Shown here: positions 42,476 to 51,313 of the stretch, one piece after another
Layout: each line of letters opens with the position of its first letter
How positions within the stretch are numbered: the stretch's first letter is position 1
DNA from: KK5 sp034043675
GTDB taxonomy: Bacteria; Pseudomonadota; Gammaproteobacteria; Burkholderiales; Burkholderiaceae_C
Direction of reading: 5' to 3'
Length of the DNA: 64,000 nt
Assembly (NCBI RefSeq): GCF_034043675.1
Contig: NZ_JAXCLA010000003.1
Location: 372,001-436,000, forward strand
Notes under the pieces: model-generated
Databases searched by the model: none
Seen by the model: only the letters and a program-made list of their open reading frames with translations
Told to the model about the DNA's origin: nothing
Translations under genes and position numbers: made by a program

Positions 42476-42574
42476 GCGCTAGGCGTCCGCACGAACATTT
42501 CGTTATGTCCGGGGTCGGCGCGGCCCGATAAAGTCGGTCGCTTTGTCCACACGCTTCTTGAGCCCGCCCGACAC

Positions 42575-43498
42575 ATGCAATTGATCACCGAAGCCCAGGT
42601 CCGTGCCACCCTCAAGCTGCCCGAGGCCGTGGCCGCGCTGCACGAGGCCTTTCTCCAGCACGGCCGTGGCCAGGGCGCGATGCTGGCGCGCGGGCGGGCC
42701 GCCGTGCAGCATGAGGACAAGGCGCTGATCGTCAGTGCGATGGGCGCGGCGCTGCCGGGCAGCGACGTGCTGGGCACCAAGGTCTACTCCAGCATCAACG
42801 GCCAGTTCCAGTTCGTCATCACGCTGTTCTCGGCCACCACCGGGCTGCCGCTGGCCACGCTGGAAGCCAATGAGCTGACCCGGCTGCGCACGGCCGCTGC
42901 CACCGCCGTGGCCACCGACGCGCTGGCCGGGGCGGACGCCAAGGTACTGGCCATCTTCGGTGCCGGCACCCAGGCCAAGGCGCATGCCGAGGCGCTGCTG
43001 CCGCTGCGCGGCTTCGAGCGCGTGCTGGTCTGCGCGCGCAGCGGCGGCGCCGCCCTGGCCGCCGAGCTGAGCACGGCGCACGGCATCCCGGCCGAAGCCG
43101 TCGACGCCGCCACGGCCGCCGCGGCGGGCGACGTCATCGTCACCTGCACCCGTGCGATGGAGCCCTTGTTCGACGGCAAGCTCGTCAAGCCCGGCGCCTT
43201 CGTCGCCGCGGTCGGCTCCAGCAAGCCGGTGGCGCGCGAGCTGGACGATGCGCTGCTGTCGCGCGCGGCGCTGATCGCCGTCGAATGGCTGCCCGCCGCC
43301 GAGGGCGAGGCCGGCGAATTCAAGCGCGCCGCGCCCGGCGTGATCCAGCCCGAGCGCGTGGCCGAGCTGGGCGCGCTGCTGAACAAGCCGCGGTTGCGCG
43401 CCGCGAGCGACATCACCGTCTACAAGAGCGTGGGCATCGGCCTGGAAGACGTGGCGCTGGCCCAGCTCGTGTTCCAGCGCCTGCAGGAGGCCGCATGA
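42575..43498 (+). CDS. Ornithine cyclodeaminase / mu-crystallin family protein
   Basis: A 307-residue NAD(P)-dependent enzyme. G-T-K-V-Y-S near residue 67, E-A-N-E-L-T-R-L-R-T-A-A-A-T-A-V-A, and the Rossmann motif V-L-A-I-F-G-A-G-T-Q-A-K-A-H are typical. The family covers ornithine cyclodeaminase, archaeal alanine dehydrogenase and other imino-acid reductases, so the substrate is open. It overlaps the PBP4-type gene by ATGA, which hints at a substrate that arises from cell-wall D-alanine or diaminopimelate chemistry; this is inference only. Confidence 0.85.
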   Translation: MQLITEAQVRATLKLPEAVAALHEAFLQHGRGQGAMLARGRAAVQHEDKALIVSAMGAALPGSDVLGTKVYSSINGQFQFVITLFSATTGLPLATLEANELTRLRTAAATAVATDALAGADAKVLAIFGAGTQAKAHAEALLPLRGFERVLVCARSGGAALAAELSTAHGIPAEAVDAATAAAAGDVIVTCTRAMEPLFDGKLVKPGAFVAAVGSSKPVARELDDALLSRAALIAVEWLPAAEGEAGEFKRAAPGVIQPERVAELGALLNKPRLRAASDITVYKSVGIGLEDVALAQLVFQRLQEAA

Positions 43499-44973
43499 AA
43501 GCCGCGGTCACCGTTGCGCTGGCCTTGTCGCTGAGTGCCTGTGCCTCCTGGCAGCCGGCGCCGGCCGTGCCGGACGAGGTCAAGCAGGCGATGACTCAGG
43601 CCGGCCTGCCGCTGAGCGCGCTGGGCGTCGTCGCCTATCCGATCGGCGACGCGGCCCATGCGCTGCGGCTCAACGAGCAGCAGCCGATGCGCCCGGCCTC
43701 GACGATGAAGCTGGTGACCGGCGCCGTCGCGCTGGACAAGCTCGGCACCAACTGGCGCGGCCGCACCGATCTGCTCGTCGATGCCGCGGCCTTCGCGGCC
43801 CTGTCGCCGAAGGACGGCGTGCTGGCCGGCCCGCTGTACCTGCGCGGTGGTGCCGACACCGACCTCGACTGGGGCGAACTCGTGCAACTGCTGCGCGACC
43901 TGCGCGAGCGCGGCGTGCGTGAGATCCAGGGCGGCCTGGTCGTGGACCGCACGCTGTTCCGCCCGGCGCGGCTGGACCTGGGCGTGCCGCCCTTCGACGA
44001 CACGCCCGAGTCCTACTACAACGCCATCCCCGACGCGCTGAACCTCAACGGCAACCTGCTTACCTACGCGCTGAAGTCCGATGCGAAGACCGGCGCCGTC
44101 GAGGCCTGGACCTCGCCCGCCTGGCCCGGCATCACCGTCGACGCCAGCGCGATGACGCCCAGCGACGCCGCCTGCAAGGACTGGGAGCGCGGCTGGCAGA
44201 GCCCGCTGGTGCTGCCGCTGCCGCCCGCGCAGGCCGCGGCGCAGACGCAGCACGTCGTGCTGCAGGGCAGCTTCCCGCGGGGTTGCGAGCGGCAGGAAGA
44301 GTTCACCAACCTGGTCGACCGCCAGTGGCTGGCTGCGCAGGCGGTGCGCCAGATCTGGGGCGAACTGGGCGGCAAGCTGGGCGGCAGCCCCGCGACCGAC
44401 CGCGAAGGCGCCACGCCGGCCGACGCCAAGCTGCTCGCCACGCACCAGGGCCACCCGCTGGCCGAAGTGATGCGCGGCATGATGAAGCGCAGCGACAACG
44501 CGCTGACCCGACTGACCTACCTGCGCTTTGGCGCTGACGCCGCCGCAGCCGACGAGCCGACGCTGGCCGCGTCCGAACGCGTCGTGCGCGACTGGTTCGC
44601 CGCGCATGGCATCGATGCCACGGGCCTGGTGCTGGAGAACGGCTCCGGCCTGTCGCGGCTGGAGCGCATCAAGCCCGCGCAGCTGGCCGCGCTGCTGCAG
44701 GCCGCGCACGACGGCCCCCAAGGCCCCGAGCTGCTGGCCATGCTGCCGGTGGCCGGCGTCGACGGCACCTTGCGTCGCCGCATGAAGGGCACGCCCGCCG
44801 AGGGCCGCGCGCGGATGAAGACCGGCACGCTGCACGACACCTTCGCCCTGGCCGGCTACGTGCCCGACGCGCACGGCCGGCTGTGGATCGTCGTCGGCAT
44901 GATCAACGACGAGAACGGCGACAAGGGCAAGCCGGCACTGGATGCTCTGGCAGCCTGGGTGGCGCGCCAGTAA
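43495..44973 (+). CDS. dacB: D-alanyl-D-alanine carboxypeptidase/endopeptidase (PBP4, S13 family), lipoprotein
   Basis: A 492-residue enzyme. The start M-K-A-A-V-T-V-A-L-A-L-S-L-S-A-C gives a lipobox (L-S-A-C16), so it is probably an outer- or inner-membrane lipoprotein, which is unusual for PBP4. S69-T-M-K72 is the active-site motif, S-D-N is the second motif, and K-T-G-T is the third; an inserted domain lies between motifs 1 and 2 as in S13 peptidases. It removes terminal D-alanine and cuts cross-links in periplasmic peptidoglycan. It is coupled to the preceding gene. Confidence 0.92.
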   Translation: MKAAVTVALALSLSACASWQPAPAVPDEVKQAMTQAGLPLSALGVVAYPIGDAAHALRLNEQQPMRPASTMKLVTGAVALDKLGTNWRGRTDLLVDAAAFAALSPKDGVLAGPLYLRGGADTDLDWGELVQLLRDLRERGVREIQGGLVVDRTLFRPARLDLGVPPFDDTPESYYNAIPDALNLNGNLLTYALKSDAKTGAVEAWTSPAWPGITVDASAMTPSDAACKDWERGWQSPLVLPLPPAQAAAQTQHVVLQGSFPRGCERQEEFTNLVDRQWLAAQAVRQIWGELGGKLGGSPATDREGATPADAKLLATHQGHPLAEVMRGMMKRSDNALTRLTYLRFGADAAAADEPTLAASERVVRDWFAAHGIDATGLVLENGSGLSRLERIKPAQLAALLQAAHDGPQGPELLAMLPVAGVDGTLRRRMKGTPAEGRARMKTGTLHDTFALAGYVPDAHGRLWIVVGMINDENGDKGKPALDALAAWVARQ

Positions 44974-44992
44974 GTAGCTAGTAACTGCTGGG

Positions 44993-45385
44993 TTACTCCA
45001 GCGGGAGCAGTGCCCAAGTCAGGCCTGCCAGCGCGGCCAGCCACAGCGCGATGATGGCGGCCGCGCCGGTGCGGCTGCGCGGCTTGCCGTGGCCGGCCTG
45101 CAGCCAGGCGTCAGCCTTGGCGCGGCATTCCTGCATCAAGGCCGGCGGTATCAGGCGGATCGCCAGCCAGATCAGCGCGGGCAGCAGCAGCGCGTCGTCG
45201 ACGAAGCCGAGTATTGGGATGAAGTCGGGGATCAGGTCGATCGGGCTCAGCGCGTAGGCGACGACTGTGGCGCAGAGCAGGCGTGGGAGCCATGGCGTGC
45301 GGGGGTCGCGGGCGGCGAACCACAGGGCGATGCCTTCGCGTTTGAGCTTGCGGGCCCAGTCGATGACGCGTGTCTTGAGCTGCAT
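44993..45385 (-). CDS. DUF1232 (YkvA-like) membrane protein
   Basis: A 130-residue protein. The hallmark is A-Y-A-L-S-P-I-D-L-I-P-D-F-I-P-I-L-G-F-V-D-D, followed by a hydrophobic A-L-I-W-L-A and a C-terminal helix W-L-A-A-L-A-G-L-T-W-A-L. DUF1232 proteins are small membrane proteins of unknown role. ATG 45385 is used because the codons before it belong to the adjacent repeat. It converges on the PBP4 gene. Confidence 0.88.
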   Translation of the reverse strand: MQLKTRVIDWARKLKREGIALWFAARDPRTPWLPRLLCATVVAYALSPIDLIPDFIPILGFVDDALLLPALIWLAIRLIPPALMQECRAKADAWLQAGHGKPRSRTGAAAIIALWLAALAGLTWALLPLE

Positions 45386-45459
45386 GCTTGCAGGTGTAAG
45401 CGATGTGGGTGTGACTGCCAAGACATGGTCGTTGCCGCTGCGGCTGTTGATGTCTTTTG

Positions 45460-46037
45460 CCACGGTGCCGGGACTCGCCCCGGCGGGCGACTCACTTTCT
45501 TGGGCGCCCAAGAAAGTAAGCAAAGAAACCGCCCCTACTGTCTTCGCCCTCCGCTGCGCTGCGGGTGCCCTGCGGTGCTCGCGACTTGGGCCCCGCGCCG
45601 AACTCACTTCGCTACGCTCCGTTCAGACATGCGGCGCGAGTCAGTTCACGATGTTCGCTTCGCTCACGGTCCCAAGCCGCTGTGCTCCTCGGCGAAGCCA
45701 CAAGGGGCCAGCCTGATCGGCTCGCTGCGCATCGCCTCCAAGGGCGCCGCAAGCGGCGCTCATCAAGGCGATGCGTAGCGAGCCGTATCGAGTTCCCCTT
45801 CTGCGCCGCCGAGAAGCGCAGAAGTCCGGGGCGCGCGCGCAGCGCGCTTCATAGACATGCTTCGCGCCGTCTGTTTGAGCGGAGCGTAGCGCAGCGAGTT
45901 TGGCGCGGCCCCGGGTTTCGAGCATCGCAGGGAACCCGACCGAAGAGAGGGCGGCGCAGTAGGGGCGGTTTCTTTGGTTCCTTTCTTGGGCGCCCAAGAA
46001 AGGGACTCGCCCGCCGGGGCGAGTCCCGGCATCGTGG
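45460..46037. repeat. Long imperfect inverted-repeat element, non-coding
   Basis: The 684-bp gap 45386-46069 holds no convincing gene. Its ends, about 45460-45540 and 45956-46037, are inverted copies of one another. Each starts with GCCGGGACTCGCCCCGGCGG and holds a perfect 24-bp palindrome centred on TTGGGCGCCCAA (45494-45517 and 45980-46003) followed by CAAAGAAACCGCCCCTACTG. Weaker inverted similarity continues inward (CTACGCTCCG, CGGCGCGA), so arms reach perhaps 170-200 bp. No transposase is present. I recall very similar palindromes scattered in Rubrivivax/Roseateles-type genomes, so it is probably a repeated extragenic or MITE-like element. Confidence 0.75.
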
Positions 46038-46069
46038 CGCAAGACAACCCTAGCCACAACGGCAAAACC

Positions 46070-46996
46070 TCAGCGCTCCAGCGAGCCCTTCAGCCCCTGC
46101 TTCTCAAGAAACGCCCGCATCGCCTCGATCGACCGGATCATCTGCTCACGATTGAACCCGTGCCCCGCCCCGGGAATCAGCAGCAACTCATTCGGCACAC
46201 CAGCACGGGTCAGGGCCTCATGCAGACGAATCGACTGCTCGACCGGCACCGTCGCATCCGCCTCGCCATGAAAGCTGATCACCGGCGGCGTGTCCGCTCG
46301 CACGTTGTCGATCGGCGAGATCTCGTGCGCCAGCGCCTCGCGTTCAGCATCCGGCATTGAACCGAACCATTCGACGGCATAAGGCTTCTCGTGCGACCCG
46401 TGCAGCAGGTCCGCCACGTCGCTGATACCGAACCAGTTGACGATGGCGGCCACCTTGGGCACGGCCACGGCGCCGCGGGTCCAGCGCTGTGATTCGTCGG
46501 CTGGGCAGCCGCGGTCGAAGCGGTTGCCGGCGGGCAGCATGCCGGCGATCAGGGCCAGGTGGCCGCCGGCGGAACCGCCGGCCAGCACGATGCGGCGCGG
46601 GTCGATGTGCAGTTCCTCGGCGCGGCGGCCGAGATAGGCCAGCGCGCAGCGCACGTCTTCCACCGCGGCCGGTGCGGGCGCCGTCGGGCCCATGCGGTAC
46701 TCGACGTTGGCGGCCGCCCAGCCCATCTGCAGGAAGGGCATCAGGCGCAGGTTCGCCACTTCGCGCGCGCCGCTGACCCAGCCGCCGCCGTGGAGGTAGA
46801 CGACCAGCGGCACCGGGTGCTTCACGCGGTCGAAGGGCAGGTAGAGGTCGAGCTTCAGCTCCTGCCCGCTGGCGCGCTGGTAGGTGAGGCCGGGCCACAT
46901 CGAGATGTCGGTGCCGCTGGCATCGACGAAGGAGTCGGTGGCATGGCTCGCCATCGCGGCCAGGCCGAAAAGCAGGGCCGCAGCAAGCTTCTTCAT
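46070..46996 (-). CDS. Secreted alpha/beta hydrolase (esterase, BD-FAE/HSL-like)
   Basis: A 308-residue enzyme with a signal peptide (residues 1-20, M-K-K-L-A-A-A-L-L-F-G-L-A-A-M-A-S-H-A). H-G-G-G-W is the oxyanion motif, G-G-S-A-G-G the nucleophile elbow, G-E-A-D the acid and G-A-G-H-G-F the His. It resembles carboxylesterases of the BD-FAE group. It ends the binding-protein operon, its ATG overlapping the Tat-LdcA stop. In this context a role in de-acylating murein or modified peptides is possible but not shown. Confidence 0.82.
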   Translation of the reverse strand: MKKLAAALLFGLAAMASHATDSFVDASGTDISMWPGLTYQRASGQELKLDLYLPFDRVKHPVPLVVYLHGGGWVSGAREVANLRLMPFLQMGWAAANVEYRMGPTAPAPAAVEDVRCALAYLGRRAEELHIDPRRIVLAGGSAGGHLALIAGMLPAGNRFDRGCPADESQRWTRGAVAVPKVAAIVNWFGISDVADLLHGSHEKPYAVEWFGSMPDAEREALAHEISPIDNVRADTPPVISFHGEADATVPVEQSIRLHEALTRAGVPNELLLIPGAGHGFNREQMIRSIEAMRAFLEKQGLKGSLER

Positions 46997-48066
46997 GCCA
47001 GCGTGGCAGGCTGCAGCAGGCGGATCGTGCGGGCGTCGGCGTCCACTTCCGCCGGCGCGCCGACGGGCACGGTCAGCTTCAGCTTGACGTGGCCGAACAT
47101 CGCGCCGCGGTAGACCGGCACGTTCAGCGGCAGGAAATAGTCGTTCAGGATTTCTTCGAGCGTCAGGTTGCCGTAGCCGTCGCCCGGCTCGCACTTGGTG
47201 AACTGGCCGATGACGACGCCGGCGAGCTGGTCGAAGGCGCCGGCCAGACGCAAGGTGGAGAGCATGCGCTCCACGCGGTAGAGGTACTCGTTGATTTCCT
47301 CGATGAAGAGGATCGCGCCGCGGCAGTCGGGGAAATAGTCGCTGCCGGCCAGCGAGCTCAGCACGCTGAGGTTGCCGCCGACCAGCACGCCGCGGGCCTT
47401 GCCGCCGCGCAGCGTGACCGTGCGCTCGCCGCGGGCTACCAGGTTGTCGCCTCGCGAGGGCTCGGGGTTGCGCAAGGTGGCGGCCTCGCCGCGCATCACG
47501 ACGGCCTGGAAGTTCTCGACCGAGTAGCCGTTCCACTCGCTCTCGCCCACCGGGGCGTGGAAGGTGACGAGGCCGGTCTGGCGCTGGATCGCGTTGAGCA
47601 GGCAGGTGATGTCGGAGAAGCCGCCGAAGTATTTCGGGTTGCGGCGGATCGTCGCGTAGTCGAGCTTGTCGACGATGCGGTTGCAGCCGGAGCCGCCGGT
47701 CATCGCGAAGATGCCGGCGATGGCGGGGTCGGCGAACATCGCGTTCAGGTCGCCGGCGCGCTCGGCATCGGCGCCGCCGAACTTGCCCCAGCGCGAGCGC
47801 AGGTGACGGCCCTCGCGCACCTGGAAGCCCAGCGCCTTCAAGGTGTCGATCGCGTAGTCGAAGTCGTCGCTCATCCAGCTGGCATTGGCCGGGCTGACCA
47901 GGCCCACGGTATCGCCGGGCTTCAGCGCGCGGGGCAGCAACGTGGGCATGCGCTGGGTTTGGGCGTTAGCGTTGGCGGCGGAGGCGACCGAGCTTGCGGC
48001 GGCCAGGCCACTGAATGCGAGCGATTGGGCGAGCGATTGGGCGAATTGGCGACGGGGCAGGGTCAT
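46993..48066 (-). CDS. LD-carboxypeptidase with Tat-like signal (S66 family)
   Basis: A 357-residue S66 peptidase. Residues 1-37 are a twin-arginine-style leader (P-R-R-Q-F then a weakly hydrophobic Ala/Ser stretch ending near A-N-A-Q). The catalytic part follows: V-G-L-V-S-P-A near 54-60, nucleophile S151 in G-G-F-S-D-I-T, an F-I-E-E-I segment with Glu, and a C-terminal M-F-G-H. Usual LdcA proteins are cytoplasmic; this one appears exported, so it would trim murein tetrapeptides outside the inner membrane. It lies 16 bp after the D-Ala-D-Ala dipeptidase gene and overlaps the esterase gene. Confidence 0.85.
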   Translation of the reverse strand: MTLPRRQFAQSLAQSLAFSGLAAASSVASAANANAQTQRMPTLLPRALKPGDTVGLVSPANASWMSDDFDYAIDTLKALGFQVREGRHLRSRWGKFGGADAERAGDLNAMFADPAIAGIFAMTGGSGCNRIVDKLDYATIRRNPKYFGGFSDITCLLNAIQRQTGLVTFHAPVGESEWNGYSVENFQAVVMRGEAATLRNPEPSRGDNLVARGERTVTLRGGKARGVLVGGNLSVLSSLAGSDYFPDCRGAILFIEEINEYLYRVERMLSTLRLAGAFDQLAGVVIGQFTKCEPGDGYGNLTLEEILNDYFLPLNVPVYRGAMFGHVKLKLTVPVGAPAEVDADARTIRLLQPATLA

Positions 48067-48082
48067 GCGCTGAAGCGGAAAG

Positions 48083-48697
48083 TTAGAGGACGCGCGGCAG
48101 GTCTCGACGAACCGCTACGCGGTCGCCGAAATCGAAATGCCACCACTCGGTGCTGATGCCGTGGAAGCCGGCCTGCCGCATCGCGGCGCGCAGCCAGCCG
48201 CGCTCGGCGAGGTGTGAGGCCTGCAGCTGGCCCTGGGCCAGCAGCTCGACCTCGTACTCCGGGTGCGAGCCCAGGGCCATCTCGTCGAAGCCGGTGCCCA
48301 TGTCGACCTCGCGGCCCTCGGGGTCGATCACGGTGAGGTCCACGGCCATGCCGAACGAGTGGATCGAGCCGCGCTCGGGGTTGGCGAGGTACATCGTCAA
48401 TGGCGTGCCGGCCAGTTCGTTCCACAGCATCTCCTGGACGCGCTGCGGGCGCAGCGCGTCGAGCACGCGCAGCGTGAAGCCGGGCCGGTGCGCGGCCAGC
48501 CAGGCGGCGGCGTTTTCCAGCGCATCAGCGGCCTCGCGGCGCAGCCAGGCGCAGTCCAGGCCGCCGTAGACGTCGCGGCCGACGAAGTTGTCGGGCGTGG
48601 CGTAGCGCAGGTCCACGCTGACGCCGGGAATGCTCAGCAGGGAGCGGAAATCGGCATGCCGCGGCACGTCCTCGCAACTGATCATCGGGGTCGTCAT
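48083..48697 (-). CDS. ddpX: D-alanyl-D-alanine dipeptidase (VanX/DdpX type)
   Basis: A 204-residue zinc dipeptidase. The metal and catalytic motifs are S-I-H113-S-F-G-M-A-V-D120 and E184-W-W-H187, with R83 in A-L-R-P as the substrate arginine; these are the VanX/DdpX set. It splits D-Ala-D-Ala into D-alanine. No signal is visible, so it is cytoplasmic and acts on imported dipeptide. In E. coli ddpX sits with a dipeptide transporter; here it is 7 bp after a LysR gene and shares an operon with a peptide-binding protein gene. Not a resistance gene, as no vanH/vanA partners occur. Confidence 0.92.
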   Translation of the reverse strand: MTTPMISCEDVPRHADFRSLLSIPGVSVDLRYATPDNFVGRDVYGGLDCAWLRREAADALENAAAWLAAHRPGFTLRVLDALRPQRVQEMLWNELAGTPLTMYLANPERGSIHSFGMAVDLTVIDPEGREVDMGTGFDEMALGSHPEYEVELLAQGQLQASHLAERGWLRAAMRQAGFHGISTEWWHFDFGDRVAVRRDLPRVL

Positions 48698-48704
48698 TGC
48701 TTCG

Positions 48705-49619
48705 TCAGGCGGCTTCTTGTTCTTCGAGGCTGACGAGCTTGTCGCGTGCCGCCTCGCCCAGGTACTTCACGAGGCGCCGCGCGGTCTGCGCCAGCGGCGC
48801 GCTGGCGGCGGTCAGCAGGTAGAGCTGCACCGGAACCTGCGGCGCCAGCGGACGCAGCTTCACGCGCGTGCGGTCGGCCGAGGCGGCGGTGAACGGGTCG
48901 ACGACCGTCATGCCCACGCCGGCCTCGACCAGCGCGCGGGCGAGCTGGTAGGTCTGCACGGTGATGCGGCATTGCAGCGGCGTGCCCTGGGCCTCGCTGG
49001 CGTTGTGCACGACGTTGGCCAGCGGATCGTCGCCGGCCAGGCCCACGAGCTCGGTCGAGATCTCGCTGATCGTCAGCGGGCCGCTGCCCTGCGCCTCGGG
49101 GCCGCCGATCGGGCAGACGGCCATCATCTGGCCGGTGGCCAGCGTCTCCGCCTTGATGCCGGGGTGGCGCGGATCCTGCAGCGAGAGTGCCATGTCCGCC
49201 TCGCCGAGCAGCAGCGCGGCGACGATCTCGCGCGTGTGATTGGTCGCCAGCGAGCAGCGGCTCAAGGGGAAGGCGCGGCACCACTGCGTCATCGCGGCCG
49301 GCACGACGCCAGCGGCCAGCGTCGGCGTGGCGACGAGCCGCACCTCTTCCGATTCGCCGCTGCGCAGGCTGGCGGCCAGGCGCCGGATGCCGACCAGGTC
49401 GCGGTTCAGCTTGTCGATCTCGACGAACAGGCGCTGCGCCTCCGGCGTCGGATAGAGCTTGCCGCGCACGCGGTCGAACAGCGGCATGCCCAGCTGCAGC
49501 TCGCAGTGCTGCAGCACCTTGGTCACGGCCGGCTGCGAGATGTGCAGCAGCTGCGCGGCACCGCTGATGGTGCCGGCCTGCATGATGGCGTGGAAGACTT
49601 CGATGTGGCGTAAGCGCAT
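48705..49619 (-). CDS. LysR family transcriptional regulator
   Basis: A 304-residue LTTR. Residues 1-60 form the winged helix with R-H-I-E-V-F-H-A-I-M-Q-A-G-T-I-S-G-A-A-Q-L-L-H-I-S-Q-P-A-V-T-K-V-L; the rest is the two-lobe effector domain. It sits inside the operon between the peptide-binding protein gene (11 bp upstream) and ddpX (7 bp downstream), like a dedicated regulator of murein-peptide genes. A T-N11-A LTTR-type motif occurs before the operon and before the amidase/transporter operon, its most likely targets. Confidence 0.92.
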   Translation of the reverse strand: MRLRHIEVFHAIMQAGTISGAAQLLHISQPAVTKVLQHCELQLGMPLFDRVRGKLYPTPEAQRLFVEIDKLNRDLVGIRRLAASLRSGESEEVRLVATPTLAAGVVPAAMTQWCRAFPLSRCSLATNHTREIVAALLLGEADMALSLQDPRHPGIKAETLATGQMMAVCPIGGPEAQGSGPLTISEISTELVGLAGDDPLANVVHNASEAQGTPLQCRITVQTYQLARALVEAGVGMTVVDPFTAASADRTRVKLRPLAPQVPVQLYLLTAASAPLAQTARRLVKYLGEAARDKLVSLEEQEAA

Positions 49620-49630
49620 GACGGCCTTAG

Positions 49631-51235
49631 CTACCTTCTATAGACGTTTTCAAAATCGACGGAACCGTTCGGGGCCATGATGAAGCCCATAACGTCGTCC
49701 CTCAGCGGAATGTAGACGGTCGAGTGGGCCATCGTGATCCAGGGGCGTTCGCGCTTGAAGATCTCCTGCGCCTGCACGTAGAGCGCCAGGCGGCGGGGCA
49801 CGTCGGTGGTGGCGCGGGCCTCGTCGATCAGCTTCTCGAAGTCCTTGTTGCAGAACTTCACGCCCGTGACGTTGGCGGCGCAGCTCAGGTTGGGCGTGAG
49901 GAATTCGTCCGCATCGCCGGTCTCGCCCGACCAGCCGCTCATGTAGACGCTGTGCTCGCCGCGGTTGGCCCGCTTCAGGTACTCGCCCCACTCGTAGGTC
50001 TTGATGTTGGCCTTGACGCCGATCTTGGCCCAGTCCTGCTGGATCAGCTGCGCCATCAGCTGGCCGTTCGGGTTGGTGGGCCGTGCCACCGGCAGCGCCC
50101 AGAGGTCGATCTCCATGCCGTTCGGGAAGCCGGCCTTGGCCAGCAGTTCCCTGGCGCGGGCCGGGTTGTACTCGTTCTTCAGCGCCGTGTCGTAGCCGGG
50201 GATGGCAGGCGGGAAGGCGCTGACGGCCTGGGTCGCGTCGCCGCGCGGGAACAACGCCTTGAAGATCGCGTTGCGGTCGATCGCGATGTCCAGCGCCACG
50301 CGCACGTCCCGGTTGTCCGTCGGCGGCTTGCGCATGTTGAAGGACAGGTAGGAGATGTTCAGCGCCTGGATCTTCTCGATCCGGATGCCCTTGCGGCCGT
50401 CCAGCGAGGCGACGTCGACGTCGCGCAGCGCGGACGTGACCTGGCATTCGCCGGCCATCAGCTTCTGCACGCGCACATTGGGCTCGCGGCTGATGCTGAA
50501 GATCAGGTTCTGTGTGCGCTGCGGCTCGCCCCAGTAGTCGGGGTTGGCCGTCATGCGGATCACGTCGTCCTTGGCGTAGGACTTGAAGCGGTAGGGCCCG
50601 GTGCCGACCGGCTTGTTGTTGATCTCGCTGGCCTTGCCGTCGCGCAGCAGCTGGGCGGCGTACTCGGCCGACTGGATGCCGGTCCAGGCCATCGCGAAGT
50701 TGGCGATGAAGGGCACGTTGGCCTCCTTCAACCGGAAGCGCACCGTGTAGTCATCCACCCGGTCGATGCCGGCGAGCAGCTTGGCCAGGCCGATGTTCTG
50801 CGGGAACACGAAGGTGGCCGGGAAGGCCTTGTTGAACGCCGTGTTCGGATCGATGAAGCGCTGGAACGTGAACAACACGTCGTCGGCGTTGAACTCGCGC
50901 GTCGGTGTGAAGTAGGGCGTCGTGTGGAACTTCACCCCATTGCGCAGCGTGAAGGTGATCGTCTTCGCATCGGGCGAGACGGTCCACGACGTGGCCAGCT
51001 TGGGCACCAGCTCGGTCGAGCCGCGCTTGAAGTCCAGCAGGCCCTGGAACATCTGGTGCGAGACGGTGTTGGTGCTGGCGCTGTCCCACATGCCGGGGTC
51101 GAAGCCCTCCGGGCTGGCGTCGGCGCAGTAGACGAGGGCCTTGGGCTTGGCGGCCTGGGCTTCTCCCGTGAACCCCAGCAGCGAGGCCGCGGCCAGCACG
51201 AGCAGGGAGAGCGAGGTCGACAAGGGCAATTTCAT
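49631..51235 (-). CDS. Periplasmic peptide-binding protein (ABC family 5, DppA/OppA type)
   Basis: A 534-residue SBP with a type I signal (residues 1-28, A-Q-A-A). F-T-L-R-N-G-V-K-F-H and F-N-A-D-D-V-L-F-T-F near residue 110 and P-V-G-T-G-P-Y-R-F-K are diagnostic of family 5 peptide binders. It delivers di- or oligopeptides to a permease, but none is adjacent; a dppBCDF-like set lies 6-8 kb to the right under a similar promoter motif. The operon neighbours (D-Ala-D-Ala dipeptidase, LD-carboxypeptidase) point to murein peptides as ligand (inference). Confidence 0.9.
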   Translation of the reverse strand: MKLPLSTSLSLLVLAAASLLGFTGEAQAAKPKALVYCADASPEGFDPGMWDSASTNTVSHQMFQGLLDFKRGSTELVPKLATSWTVSPDAKTITFTLRNGVKFHTTPYFTPTREFNADDVLFTFQRFIDPNTAFNKAFPATFVFPQNIGLAKLLAGIDRVDDYTVRFRLKEANVPFIANFAMAWTGIQSAEYAAQLLRDGKASEINNKPVGTGPYRFKSYAKDDVIRMTANPDYWGEPQRTQNLIFSISREPNVRVQKLMAGECQVTSALRDVDVASLDGRKGIRIEKIQALNISYLSFNMRKPPTDNRDVRVALDIAIDRNAIFKALFPRGDATQAVSAFPPAIPGYDTALKNEYNPARARELLAKAGFPNGMEIDLWALPVARPTNPNGQLMAQLIQQDWAKIGVKANIKTYEWGEYLKRANRGEHSVYMSGWSGETGDADEFLTPNLSCAANVTGVKFCNKDFEKLIDEARATTDVPRRLALYVQAQEIFKRERPWITMAHSTVYIPLRDDVMGFIMAPNGSVDFENVYRR

Positions 51236-51313
51236 CGGACGGCAACGACTGGGCAGGAAGCCCGGATTTTCAAGGGCCGCCCCGCTGCGGCAACTGAGAA
51301 CACCGGCACGGCC

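Noticed and set aside
45565..46057. Several 100-160-codon frames in the inverted repeat
   Set aside because: They occur on both strands in repeat sequence, with Arg/Ser/Ala-rich translations and no ribosome sites.
45386..46069. Insertion sequence or CRISPR array
   Set aside because: Inverted rather than regularly spaced direct repeats, no transposase and no cas genes.
48083..48697. Vancomycin resistance (VanX)
   Set aside because: No vanH, vanA or vanRS partners; neighbours are a peptide-binding protein and a LysR regulator, so DdpX-type nutrient use fits better.
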